Position numbers and translations under genes: made by a program. The notes below the pieces were generated by a model that made no database searches, was not told the origin of the DNA, and saw only the letters and a program-made list of their open reading frames with translations. This document shows, piece by piece, positions 1 to 9,232 of a stretch of DNA of 64,000 nt (within the stretch, counting starts at the first letter, position 1; the number at the start of each line of letters is the position of its first letter). Where the stretch lies: assembly GCA_020851565.1 (NCBI GenBank), contig JADZCN010000020.1, positions 66,187 to 130,186 on the forward strand, written 5' to 3'. Source of the stretch: Acidobacteriota bacterium (GTDB lineage Bacteria; Acidobacteriota; Vicinamibacteria; Vicinamibacterales; UBA2999).

Positions 1-686
1 TGGCTCACCAGGGGCTCCGCGGCCAGCTTGTCGATGGCTTCAGCCAGTGTCATGGAGGTCGTGGTCAGGCCGTCGGTGACACCGTTCTTCCGATAGCCGG
101 CGCCCACGGGCCCACCGTTCAGGAACCCGTAGGTGAGCCCCGAGCGATGCGAGAGCAGATCGCGGATGTTGATGCCGCGGCGCGCCGGCACCGGCTCGGC
201 CGGGGCGTCGGGGTCGGCCGCGAGCACGCGCTGGCCATTGAACGAGGGGATGAACTTCGACACCGGGTCGGTGAGGAGCAGCTTCCCTTCCTCGTAGAGC
301 ATCATCACGGCGACGCTGGTGACAGGCTTGGTCATCGACGCGATGCGGAACACCGTGTCGGCGCGCATCGGCGTGCGGCCCTCCAGGTCCTGGAAGCCGC
401 TGGCGTGCACGTCGGCGATCCTGCCGTCACGCGCGATGAGCGTCACGATGCCCGCGGCCTCGCGCCGATCGACGAACGCCTGCATGCCGCGGTGCAGCCG
501 TTCGAGGCGCGCCGCGGAAATGCCGACGCTCTCCGGGGTGGTCCGGCTCGCCGAGCGTGCCGGCGCCGGCGTCTGGGCACGCCCCGCGGCCGGAGCCGTC
601 ACGGGCGCGGGCGCCTGTGCTGATGTGGCGATGCCGGCCGCAGCGACGAGCACGAGGGGACGGAGCCAGGTCTGGACTGGGATCAT
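1..686 (-). CDS. Serine hydrolase / class C beta-lactamase family protein (partial, runs off the window start)
   Basis: Reverse-strand reading gives MIPVQTWLRPLVLVAAAGIATSAQAP... (signal peptide), then ...RADTVFRIASMTKPVTSVAVMMLYEEGKLLLTDPVSKFIPSF, with the SxxK motif SMTK typical of the family. Confidence 0.9.
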   Translation of the reverse strand, partial: MIPVQTWLRPLVLVAAAGIATSAQAPAPVTAPAAGRAQTPAPARSASRTTPESVGISAARLERLHRGMQAFVDRREAAGIVTLIARDGRIADVHASGFQDLEGRTPMRADTVFRIASMTKPVTSVAVMMLYEEGKLLLTDPVSKFIPSFNGQRVLAADPDAPAEPVPARRGINIRDLLSHRSGLTYGFLNGGPVGAGYRKNGVTDGLTTTSMTLAEAIDKLAAEPLVS

Positions 687-772
687 CGGGCCTCCTGCCG
701 AGCCGGGCGCCATCATAGTCCAGGGGGCTCGACTATAATCGGCCGTTCCACGCCCGCCTAACGGAGACGACC

Positions 773-1279
773 ATGGTCCTCACGAAGCCCGAGCTCATCG
801 CCTCGCTGCAGAACGAAGTCCGCATCCTGCTTCACCTTGCCGGGAAGGTCGATCGCTCGATCCTGGACTATCGGCCAACCCCGAAACAGCGCAGCACGCT
901 GGAACTGCTCCAGTACATGACGGTCATGGGCCCGGAGCTGATCAAGGCCGTGCAGGCGGGCACGTTCGACGCCGCGGCCTGGACCGCGGCCGAGAAGTCG
1001 GCCGCGGCCCTGGATTTCGATCAGACGCTCGCCGCGCTGGCGGCCCAACGCGATCAGTACGCGGCGATCCTCGGCGGCATGTCGGAAGCCGACTTCCGCG
1101 GCGAGGTGGACATGTTCGGCCAGAAGTCCTCGCGCGGCAGCTTCATCGTCAACACCGTGTTGAGCGGGTGCGCGGCGTACCGCACACAGCTGTTCCTCTA
1201 CCTCAAGGCCTGCGGGCGCGAGGAGCTGAGCACGTGGAACCTGTGGGCCGGCATGGACGATCCGGCCACGAAATCGTAA
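773..1279 (+). CDS. DinB-like / DUF1993-like protein
   Basis: 168 aa ORF; helical DinB-like composition (LHLAGKVDRSILDYRP...ELLQYMTVMGPELIKAV). Confidence 0.65.
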   Translation: MVLTKPELIASLQNEVRILLHLAGKVDRSILDYRPTPKQRSTLELLQYMTVMGPELIKAVQAGTFDAAAWTAAEKSAAALDFDQTLAALAAQRDQYAAILGGMSEADFRGEVDMFGQKSSRGSFIVNTVLSGCAAYRTQLFLYLKACGREELSTWNLWAGMDDPATKS

Positions 1280-1283
1280 GCCG

Positions 1284-1392
1284 CTACTTCTTCAGCGCGG
1301 GGTGCACGTAGTCCGACGCCAGGACTCGGTCGGTATCCGGGCGCACGCTCAGGTAGTCCGCGTGGCCCACGATGTCGATCCACCCATGGGTG
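1284..1392 (-). pseudogene. Possible orphan C-terminal gene remnant
   Basis: Minus-strand reading ...THGWIDIVGHADYLSVRPDTDRVLASDYVHPALKK* is protein-like but has no start or upstream domain before the next gene's stop at 1418. Confidence 0.3.
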
Positions 1393-1417
1393 GCGCATGT
1401 TCGTAAGGGCTCTCCCC

Positions 1418-3073
1418 TCAGAAGTTCGTCGTCTTCAGCGCCTTCTGCGCTTCCTGCACGGCGGGCGACGTCGCTGCCGCTCCGGGCATCGTCGTCAGCT
1501 CCTGATAGCGCGCGCGGGCCGTGGCCTGGTCGCCCGCTGCCACCGCCGCACGAGCCAGGCCCAGGACCGACGGTGTGCGCTTGGGCGTCCGCAGCAGCGA
1601 CTGCTCGAACGCCTGCATCGCCTCCTTCGCGCGGCCGGCCTCGAGCAGCATCTCGCCGTAGAGCTCGAAGGCAGGCTTGATGGGATCCGGCGGGCCCGAG
1701 GGCGCGTTCAGCGTCTTCTCGGCGTCGGCGGCCTCCTTCGCGAAGGCCAGCGCCTCGTCCTTCTGGCCCTTCGCCCAGCGGATGATGGCGCCGAGTTCTT
1801 TCTCGCGTACCAGGTGCGGGCGCGCGGCATAGGACGTCGGGCCGCCCTGCGCCTTCGCGGTGATGCCCTTGAGCGCCGCCTCGGCGGCTTCGGCGGTGGC
1901 CATGTCACCGGTCTTCGCGGCGCTCACGCCCACGATGTAGGTCCACGTGGCCGAGCCACCGCCACCACCCATCCCTGGCATGCCGGCCATCCCCGGCATG
2001 TTCGCGTGCTCGCCGCCCGCGGGCGCCGTCGGCGCGGCCAGCGTCAGCTTCTCCCACTGGCCCGTGTCCGAGATGTAGCGCGCGCGCATGCCCAGATACC
2101 CATCTCGAATGCCGGCGTTGCCTGGATTCCTGTCCGCCGCGGCCTTCGCCTGCTCGACGTTCCTCTTCGCATCGTCGAACTTGCCGAGCATCGTGTTCGC
2201 ATAGGCCAGCCACGAGAGCGTGTGGAAGTCCTCGCGCCCTTCGGCCAGCTTCATGCGCGTGTTCAGGTCCACCGCCGCCTTGTAGGCATCGATGTTCGAG
2301 AGTGCGGCCTTCTGCCACATGCCGAGCTGGACGTAGATGTGGGACGGCATGTGGAGCGCGTGCGCGGCCGACGGCGCGATCTTGGCGTAGGCGTCCGCGG
2401 CGTCCAGGGCCAGCGGCGCGTGATCGGGATCGTCGAACGAGTGGATGATGAAGTGCGCGGCGCCAGGGTGTTTCGGGTTCTGCTGGTACACCTTCTGGAC
2501 GATGGAGGCGGCCATCGCCTGCCGGCGGAAGCCGGTGTCTCCGGGCCGCACGGTGCCGAGCAGGGAGAGCGCATAGAACGTGGCGATCTCGTGATCGTCC
2601 GGCCACTGGCTGTACATCCGTGCCATGGCCTGGGAGTACGCCTGGTCGCGCGTGAGCTTGTCACCCGGCGAGAAGTACAGGGTGTGGAGGGCCTCGAAGA
2701 AGGCCTTCTCCTTCGGCAGCTTCGCTTTCGCCAGGCGTCCCGCGGGCGTGGGATCCAGCTTGTCGAGCACCTGCTTCGCCTTCTCGACGTCCTGCTGCGC
2801 CCACAGCGGGTGGTTGTGACTCATCGCCTCGCCCCAGTAGGCCATCGCAAAGGACGCGTCGGCCTTCTGCGCCTGCTGGAACGCGACGGCGGCCTCGTCG
2901 AACTGGAAGTTGTGGAGCGCCTTGACGCCCGTGAGGAATGCCTCCTGCGCGGCAGCGGCCCCGGAGGTGGGAAACGTGATGGAGCCGAACTCCTGCGTCG
3001 AGGGGTTCGAGGTAAAGGCGAGGGCCAGGACGAGGCCCGTGGCAACCGCAACCGAGTAACGCTTCGGGGACAT
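1418..3073 (-). CDS. Exported TPR-repeat protein
   Basis: 551 aa; N-terminal hydrophobic segment; repeated TPR-like helices (AVAFQQAQKADASFAMAYWGEAMS; GEMLLEAGRAKEAMQAFEQSL). Confidence 0.8.
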   Translation of the reverse strand: MSPKRYSVAVATGLVLALAFTSNPSTQEFGSITFPTSGAAAAQEAFLTGVKALHNFQFDEAAVAFQQAQKADASFAMAYWGEAMSHNHPLWAQQDVEKAKQVLDKLDPTPAGRLAKAKLPKEKAFFEALHTLYFSPGDKLTRDQAYSQAMARMYSQWPDDHEIATFYALSLLGTVRPGDTGFRRQAMAASIVQKVYQQNPKHPGAAHFIIHSFDDPDHAPLALDAADAYAKIAPSAAHALHMPSHIYVQLGMWQKAALSNIDAYKAAVDLNTRMKLAEGREDFHTLSWLAYANTMLGKFDDAKRNVEQAKAAADRNPGNAGIRDGYLGMRARYISDTGQWEKLTLAAPTAPAGGEHANMPGMAGMPGMGGGGGSATWTYIVGVSAAKTGDMATAEAAEAALKGITAKAQGGPTSYAARPHLVREKELGAIIRWAKGQKDEALAFAKEAADAEKTLNAPSGPPDPIKPAFELYGEMLLEAGRAKEAMQAFEQSLLRTPKRTPSVLGLARAAVAAGDQATARARYQELTTMPGAAATSPAVQEAQKALKTTNF

Positions 3074-3177
3074 GAGCCTTCCTTTCGTGACGTCCGGCGC
3101 CCGGGATACCCACGCGGCTCAGCGGCCGGGGTTCGCGGTCGCGACGTAACTGGGGAAGGATACACCCCGGGGGGACC

Positions 3178-3240
3178 GGGGTTCTCGGGTTCTGGGGTTC
3201 TGGGGTTCTGGGGTTCTGGGGTTCTGGGGTTCTCGGTTCG
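3178..3240 (-). repeat. Short tandem array, AGAACCCC family (8-bp unit; GGTTCTGG on + strand)
   Basis: gttctcgggttctggggttctggggttctggggttctggggttctggggttctcgg read directly. Confidence 0.95.
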
Positions 3241-3245
3241 CAGGC

Positions 3246-3470
3246 TCAGCCGTGGCGTTTACGCGTCGTCTCGACTGACGCCGATCCCACCTCGTGCCAC
3301 CAGCGGTCGGCGGCCTGGAGTCGGTACGGGGCAAAGGACAGCGGCAGCTGTTCCCGCAGGTACTCGCCTGCAGGCATGCGGGGCGGTGGATCGTGGCGAA
3401 CACCGCGCAGCGCCTTGGCCTCCTCGGCCCGGGCGAGCCTGCGCATGAGGACTTTGGTTGCACCCTTCAT
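3246..3470 (-). CDS. Small hypothetical protein
   Basis: 74 aa MKGATKVLMRRLARAEEAKALRGVRHDPPPRMPAGEYLREQLPLSFAPYRLQAADRWWHEV...; plausible composition, no recognised family. Confidence 0.4.
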   Translation of the reverse strand: MKGATKVLMRRLARAEEAKALRGVRHDPPPRMPAGEYLREQLPLSFAPYRLQAADRWWHEVGSASVETTRKRHG

Positions 3471-3668
3471 GATGACGACCCCCGATTGGCGGCAATCGCG
3501 CCTCGATCCCCTCGCTCGACTGACACGGCGTGTCGCCGCTGCCACTTCTTGCCACTCACTGCACGGCGAGGCTCAACGCGATTGCACTCCCTTGCTCACA
3601 ATCAAGACCCGGTCAGACGGTTGACCGGCGTGCTGCCCGCCCTTTGTGCAACCGGGGTGCCAGACTGG

Positions 3669-3717
3669 GTTCGGGGGGTTCTCGGGTTCTCGGGTTCTCA
3701 GGTTCTCGGGTTCTGCC
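3669..3717 (-). repeat. Short tandem array, AGAACCCG family (8-bp unit)
   Basis: ttcggggggttctcgggttctcgggttctcaggttctcgggttctg. Confidence 0.93.
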
Positions 3718-3728
3718 GCCTGCGTGGC

Positions 3729-4679
3729 CTACAGGAACGCGCGGAGTTCGGCCAGCACGTCGGCGGGCGCGTCCTCCTGCAGGTTGTGGCCGGCCGGCAG
3801 GCCCTTGCCCGTGACGTTCACGCCGCGCTCCTTCCAGATGGCCAGCACGTCGTAGAGCCTCCCCATCGGGCCCTTCAGGCCCCAGAGCGTCAGCAGGGGG
3901 CACTGAACCTTGCGGCTCCAGCTCTCCTCGTCATGCTTCAGGTCGATGGACGCCGATGCGCGGTAGTCCTCGCACATGCCGTGGACGTTCGCGGGATCGG
4001 TGTAGACGCGCATGTACTCCTGCTGGACCTCGGTCGAGGCCTTCGCGCGCTGGGCCTCGTACTGGGCTTTCAGCTGCTCCTCGGGTCCCGGTGCCGCCCG
4101 CACGTAGTTGAACCAGTGGAAGTAGGCCTGGATGAACTCCAGCGTGACGTGCGTGTAGAGGTAATAGGTCGGGACGATGTCCAGCACGGCCAGCTTTGTC
4201 ACCTTGTCCGGGTGATCCAGCGCCAGGCGGTGTCCCACGCGCCCCCCGCGGTCGTGGCCCACGACGGGGAACCGATCGAAGCCGAAGTGCTTCATCACCT
4301 CGACCTGGTCCAGCGCCATCGCGCGCTTCGAGTAGTTGCCATGATCGGTCGTGTCGGACGGCTTGCTCGAGTCGCCGTACCCTCGCAGGTCCGGGACGAT
4401 GACCGTGTGCGACTTCGCCAGCTCGGGCGCCACGAGGCGCCATGAGATGTGCGTCTGCGGCGCGCCGTGCAGGAGCAAGACGGGCGGACCGGATCCCGCG
4501 TGCACCAGGTTGATCTCGGCCCCGGACGTCTTGACGCGCGCCGAGGTGAAGCCCGGAAAGAATCGGAGCGTCCCGCCAGAGGGCGCGCCCTGCGCTCCGG
4601 CGCCCGTGGGCCGGGCGAGCGCGGCCGCAGCCAGGGCGGCGGCCCGCTTCAGAGCCTCACGCCTGTTCATGGATGTCAT
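3729..4679 (-). CDS. Tat-exported alpha/beta hydrolase (haloacetate dehalogenase / epoxide hydrolase-like)
   Basis: MNRREALKRAAALAAAAL leader; PVLLLHGAPQTHISWRLVAPEL, DLRGYGDSSKP, VVGHDRGGRVGHRLALDHPDKV, terminal GHNLQEDAPADV. Confidence 0.9.
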   Translation of the reverse strand: MTSMNRREALKRAAALAAAALARPTGAGAQGAPSGGTLRFFPGFTSARVKTSGAEINLVHAGSGPPVLLLHGAPQTHISWRLVAPELAKSHTVIVPDLRGYGDSSKPSDTTDHGNYSKRAMALDQVEVMKHFGFDRFPVVGHDRGGRVGHRLALDHPDKVTKLAVLDIVPTYYLYTHVTLEFIQAYFHWFNYVRAAPGPEEQLKAQYEAQRAKASTEVQQEYMRVYTDPANVHGMCEDYRASASIDLKHDEESWSRKVQCPLLTLWGLKGPMGRLYDVLAIWKERGVNVTGKGLPAGHNLQEDAPADVLAELRAFL

Positions 4680-4738
4680 GGCGCTGCATGGTCGGGCTGG
4701 ACGTTCCCCCGTGTCAATGGTCCAATACCTGTCGGCCC

Positions 4739-5488
4739 ATGACCTCGACCCTCGACGCCGACCTCAAGACCCTTTCGACCACCCGCATCTTCTTCGGCCA
4801 TCAGTCCGTGGGCGCCAACATCCTGGCCGGCCTCGCCGACCTGCTGCAGGGCAGCGCTCATCCGGTTGTCGTCGTCGAGCACGGCGCCGGTGCGCCGCTT
4901 CCGCCGGCGTTCCTCCTGCACGCGAAGGTCGGACGCAACGAGCAGCCCCTCACGAAATGCGAGGACTTCCGCCGGATCATCGACGAGGACCTTGCGGGAC
5001 GCATCGACGTGGCGCTGCTGAAGTTCTGCTATATCGACATCAACGAGCACACCGACGTCGACGCGCTCTTCGCTGCCTACAAGGCGGCCCTGGACGAGCT
5101 GGCGCGACGGCACCCCGAGATCGCCTTCGTGCACGTCACGGCGCCGCTGCGTCACACGCCAGGCGGGCTGGGTATCCTGGCCCGCGAGGTCCTCGGACGG
5201 CCCAACCGGGTGAAGCTCGCCAACATCAGGCGCAATCGCTTCAACGATCTCATGCGCCAGGCCTACGGGCGGACGCACGTCTTCGATCTCGCGGCCAGCC
5301 AGTCGACGCATCCCGACGGCCGCCGCGAAACGTTCCGGAAGAACGGGACCACGCACGAAACCCTCATCGGCGCGTACACCGACGATGGGGGCCACCTCAA
5401 CGCGACGGGAAGGCTGGTGGTCGCTCGCGACCTGGTGCGCTGCCTTGCTGCCGTGACCCGAGAGCGCCAGGCGCTGGCCGCGCGGTGA
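4739..5488 (+). CDS. SGNH/GDSL-like hydrolase
   Basis: MTSTLDADLKTLSTTRIFFGHQSVGANIL...; ALLKFCYIDINEHTDVDALFAAYKAALDELARRHPEIAFVHVTAPL; GGHLNATGRLVVARDL. Confidence 0.65.
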   Translation: MTSTLDADLKTLSTTRIFFGHQSVGANILAGLADLLQGSAHPVVVVEHGAGAPLPPAFLLHAKVGRNEQPLTKCEDFRRIIDEDLAGRIDVALLKFCYIDINEHTDVDALFAAYKAALDELARRHPEIAFVHVTAPLRHTPGGLGILAREVLGRPNRVKLANIRRNRFNDLMRQAYGRTHVFDLAASQSTHPDGRRETFRKNGTTHETLIGAYTDDGGHLNATGRLVVARDLVRCLAAVTRERQALAAR

Positions 5489-5587
5489 TCGGGCAGGCCA
5501 CACGGGACCCTTGAGGCGAGGCCACGACGGCAAGCCTCGGCAACGGCCTCGAGAACAGGCGGGGCGCGGCCGACGCGCGGGGGCCCT

Positions 5588-6445
5588 TCAGGCGCGTTCG
5601 TCCGGCGCTGCGAGCGCGAGCACGAGCACGTCGGAGGCAAACGTCACCTCGAGCGTGGTCAGCGACTCGACGCGCGTGGCCGCGCTGGCCCGGGCACCAC
5701 GATAGGTCGCCCGCAGCAGCGCCACGAGCTCCCGGTGCTCGAGACGATGGGATTCGCGCACCATGGCGCGCTCCTGGAGGCAGAAGGACGGCGCATGAGA
5801 CGCGAGTACCGCATCCACGCGGTCGCGCTCGACCCGCGCTCCCTGCACCAGCTCGCGCAGCTCCACGAGATCTCCGGGTGCCGGCACGGCCAGCACCAGG
5901 CGGCCACCGGCCTTCAACACGCGTGCGCACTCGGCGGGGTTTCGGCGCCCGTGCAGCGACAGCACGACGTCCGCGCTCCGATCGACGATCGGCAGCCGAC
6001 GGTCCGCGTTGGCCACGACCCAGGTGAGATCCGGAAACCGCCGGGCGGCGTGCTCGGCTGCCGCGGTCGAGAGGTCGATGCCGATGCCCGTGATCGAACC
6101 TGCGCCCGCAAGCGCTCCCAGGGCGTCGCCGGTACCCGAGCCCAGGTCCAGGACGACCGCTCGTGGCGGCAGGTGCATCGCGGTGACGCGTCGCACCAGC
6201 TCATCGACAACGGCCCGTCCTACCCCTGCCGCGAGCAGTTCGGCGCGAGCTTCGACGGCGGCACGTGCATCGCCCGGCTCCCGGGATTTCCGGTCCTGCG
6301 GCTGCAGCAGGTTGACGTAGCCACGCCGCGCCAGGTCGAAGGCGTGACCCCGCGCGCACATGTACGTCCGCCCGTGTCGCTGGAGGGGCTGTCCGCAGCC
6401 GCGGACCGTGCAGGCGAGGGGCGGAGGGGGTGGGGGCGGGTCCAT
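5588..6445 (-). CDS. RlmA-like rRNA guanine-N1 methyltransferase
   Basis: N-terminal zinc-binding CTVRGCGQPLQRHGRTYMCARGHAFDLARRGYVNLLQPQ; SAM motif VVLDLGSGTGDALGAL. Start ATG lies on the ATTGG repeat. Confidence 0.8.
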   Translation of the reverse strand: MDPPPPPPPLACTVRGCGQPLQRHGRTYMCARGHAFDLARRGYVNLLQPQDRKSREPGDARAAVEARAELLAAGVGRAVVDELVRRVTAMHLPPRAVVLDLGSGTGDALGALAGAGSITGIGIDLSTAAAEHAARRFPDLTWVVANADRRLPIVDRSADVVLSLHGRRNPAECARVLKAGGRLVLAVPAPGDLVELRELVQGARVERDRVDAVLASHAPSFCLQERAMVRESHRLEHRELVALLRATYRGARASAATRVESLTTLEVTFASDVLVLALAAPDERA

Positions 6446-6519
6446 TGGCGATTGCCGATTGATGATTGGGCGATTCATTGGGCGATTGGCGATTGGGGGA
6501 TTGCAGCATTGGATTGGAG
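6442..6519 (+). repeat. ATTGG-family composite repeat
   Basis: ccattggcgattgccgattgatgattgggcgattcattgggcgattggcgattgggggattgcagcattgg. Confidence 0.92.
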
Positions 6520-6632
6520 ATTTGCCACCGGGTCAATCGCGGTGAAACGCCACCCCCAGTTGTGCCGCTATTCGCCAGGCGCGGCGGACATCGGACACCC
6601 GGAGCCTCCCCCCAGGGAAGCGGCAGGTGGCG

Positions 6633-7924
6633 ATGGCGAAGAACATCATCCTGTGCTCAGACGGCACCGGGAACCGCGACATCAAGGGTCGGGGCACGAA
6701 CGTCTTCAAGTTGTTCGAAGCCGTGGACCTGAACGACCACCGGACGAGCCCGGCCCTCGACCAGCAGCTCGCCTTCTATGACGACGGCGTCGACGAATGG
6801 CAGCGCGTTCCTCCGTGCGCTGGGTGGCGCGGCCGGATTCGGGCTGAAGCGCAACGTCAAGGACCTCTACCGCTCGCTGTCGCGCGTGTACGACGCAGGC
6901 GACCGCATCTACCTCTTCGGCTTTCAGCCGGGGCGCGTTCACCGCGCGAACGCTCGCCGGTTCCACCGCGCTTACCCCGTCCACACGAACGTCCCCATCG
7001 AGTTCATCGGCGTGTGGGACACGGTGGACGCCGTGGGCATGCCGTTCGCGCTCGCCGGCCTGGTGAACCGCTTCATCTACCAGTTCAAGTTCCCGACGCA
7101 CACGCTCGGCACGGGCGTGCGCCGCGCCTACCACGCCCTGGCCATCGACGACGCCCGGCAGGCATTCGAGCCGGTGCTGTGGGTGGGCCCGGACGACCGG
7201 TTCGAGCAGGTGTGGTTCGCGGGCGCGCTCGAACGTGGGCGGCGGCTATCCCAAGCAGGGGATGTCGCTCGTGGCGCTCGACTGGATGCTCGCGCATGCG
7301 GCCGACAGCGGGCTGGGGGCCTTCTACCGGTGGGCGCCCCGGGACATCCGGAAGTACTGTGCGCGGAACGGGATCCCGCCGCGCATCCACCTCACGGTGG
7401 CAGAGCGGATCGCGAATGCCACGGACGACTACGCGCCGGGCAACATCCCTCCCGCGGTGACCGTGGCCACGACACCGGTGGACCGCGACGACCCCCGGCA
7501 CACCGAGCGCGAGCGCATTCTCGGGCGCAGCGCCGAGGCCGTCCAGGCGGTCCTGCAGCAGGCGCTGGCGGACACCTACCTCCTGGACAAGGCCCGCACG
7601 CACGTGGTCCTCGGTGACGGATCGTACTGGCTCATGGTGATCGCCTGGCTGATGGTGGCACTCGGGGGACTGCAGCTGGCTGCCTCGGCGGCTCGGCCCG
7701 ACCCGGGGACCTTCACCGTCGCGGGCGCCCTGATCGCCGTGGGCCTCGTCTGTCTGCTCTGCGCGCGTTTCCTGGGAGGCTACGCCGACCACGCCATGAC
7801 CGAGATCTTCTCGGAATTCTGGCAGCAGCACCAGCAGCACCTGCGGCACACGTTGAAGACGGCGCACGAGCAGGCGCGAGAATCCAGCGCGCGCGTCGGC
7901 ATGTCGTCCATGCGCCGAGGCTGA
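6633..7924 (+). pseudogene. Frame-disrupted DUF2235 (Tle1-like phospholipase superfamily) protein
   Basis: Three overlapping frames supply one protein: NIILCSDGTGNRDIKGRGTNVFKLFEAV, SAFLRALGGAAGFGLKRNVKDLYRSLSRVYDAGDRIYLFGF, IEFIGVWDTVDAVGMPF, then VGGGYPKQGMSLVALDWML; at least three frame changes. Confidence 0.88.
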
Positions 7925-7929
7925 CCTGA

Positions 7930-8007
7930 CGCGGGTGTCTGGAGGGCGCAGCGGGTGTCGGGTGGGACTCACATCCGTCGGGAGAGACGGCCGACCGTCG
8001 GGAGGGA
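7930..8007 (+). repeat. Degenerate GTCGGGAG-type repeats
   Basis: gtgtctggaggg...gtgtcgggtggg...ccgtcgggagaga...ccgtcgggaggg. Confidence 0.5.
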
Positions 8008-8063
8008 GATTGCGGCGGGAGGACCCGCCCCTTCCGATCCGGTATCCTGTACAGCTGACCATC

Positions 8064-9167
8064 ATGCTGAGAGCCGGAATCGTGGGGCTGCCCAACGTGG
8101 GCAAGTCCACCCTCTTCAACGCCGTCACGCGGACCCGCAAGGCCGAGGCGGCCAACTATCCCTTCTGCACCATCGACCCCAACGTGGGCATCGTCACGGT
8201 GCCGGACGCGCGCCTGGCCGTACTCCAGGGCATCGCGAAGACCGCCGTCGTCATCCCCGCGGCCATCGAGTTCGTGGACATCGCGGGGCTGGTGAAGGGC
8301 GCCAGCCAGGGCGAGGGCCTGGGCAACAAGTTCCTCACCCACATCCGCGAGGTAGACGCCATCGTGCAGGTCGTCCGCTGCTTCGAGGACGAGGACGTGC
8401 ACCATGTGTCGGGCACCGTGGATCCGGTGCGCGACATCGAGGTGATCAACACCGAGCTGATGCTCGCGGACCTCGAGTCGGTGACGAAGAAGCGCGAGCG
8501 GGTGAGCAAGGACGCGAAGCGCGGCGACAAGGAGGCGGCCGCCGAGGATGCGGTGCTGGCGAAGCTGATCGAGGCGCTCGAGGCCGGGCGGCCGGCGCTC
8601 ACGGTCCCGCTCTCGCCCGAGGAGCGCGCCATCTCGAGGCAGTTCTTCCTGCTGAGCGACAAGCCCACCATCTTCGCGTGCAACGTGAAGGACACGGACC
8701 TCGCGGCCGCCGACACGAACCCGCACGTGCTGAAGGTGCGCGACTACGTGAAGACACACCTCTCCTGCGAGGCGGTGGTCATCTCGGCGCAGATCGAGAG
8801 CGAGCTCATCGACCTCTCACCCGAGGAAGGCGAGGCGTTCCTGAAGGAGCTGGGTGTCCAGGAGAGCGGCGTGGGCGCGCTCATCCGCGCGACCTATCAC
8901 CTGCTGGGCCTGCACACCTATTTCACGGCAGGCGAGAAGGAGGTTCGCGCGTGGACCATCCACCATGGCGACACGGCGCCGAAGGCGGCGGGAGTCATCC
9001 ATTCTGACTTCGAACGCGGTTTCATCAAGGCGGAGACCGTGGCCTACGACGACCTGGTGGCGTGCGGCTCCGTCGCGCAGGCGCGGGAGAAGGGCCTCTA
9101 CCGCATGGAAGGCAAGGAGTACGTCGTCAATGACGGCGACGTGCTGCTGTTCAAGTTCAACGTTTGA
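8064..9167 (+). CDS. ychF: Redox-regulated GTPase/ATPase YchF
   Basis: MLRAGIVGLPNVGKSTLFNAVTRTRKAEAANYPFCTIDPNVG...DIAGLVKGASQGEGLGNKFLTHIREVDAI...HSDFERGFIKAETVAYDDL. Confidence 0.98.
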   Translation: MLRAGIVGLPNVGKSTLFNAVTRTRKAEAANYPFCTIDPNVGIVTVPDARLAVLQGIAKTAVVIPAAIEFVDIAGLVKGASQGEGLGNKFLTHIREVDAIVQVVRCFEDEDVHHVSGTVDPVRDIEVINTELMLADLESVTKKRERVSKDAKRGDKEAAAEDAVLAKLIEALEAGRPALTVPLSPEERAISRQFFLLSDKPTIFACNVKDTDLAAADTNPHVLKVRDYVKTHLSCEAVVISAQIESELIDLSPEEGEAFLKELGVQESGVGALIRATYHLLGLHTYFTAGEKEVRAWTIHHGDTAPKAAGVIHSDFERGFIKAETVAYDDLVACGSVAQAREKGLYRMEGKEYVVNDGDVLLFKFNV

Positions 9168-9210
9168 GCAGGTGCGGGCGGGTGCGGGCAGGTGCAGGCG
9201 GGTGCGGGCA
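9168..9210 (+). repeat. GGTGCGGGCG decamer array directly after the ychF stop
   Basis: tga gca ggtgcgggcg ggtgcgggca ggtgcaggcg ggtgcgggca. Confidence 0.93.
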
Positions 9211-9232
9211 CGCGCGCCGACCTCCGCCGGCG

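Noticed and set aside
1397-3448. 683-aa plus-strand ORF
   Set aside because: Antisense to the TPR protein, Arg/Gly-rich translation without domain signal; GC artefact.
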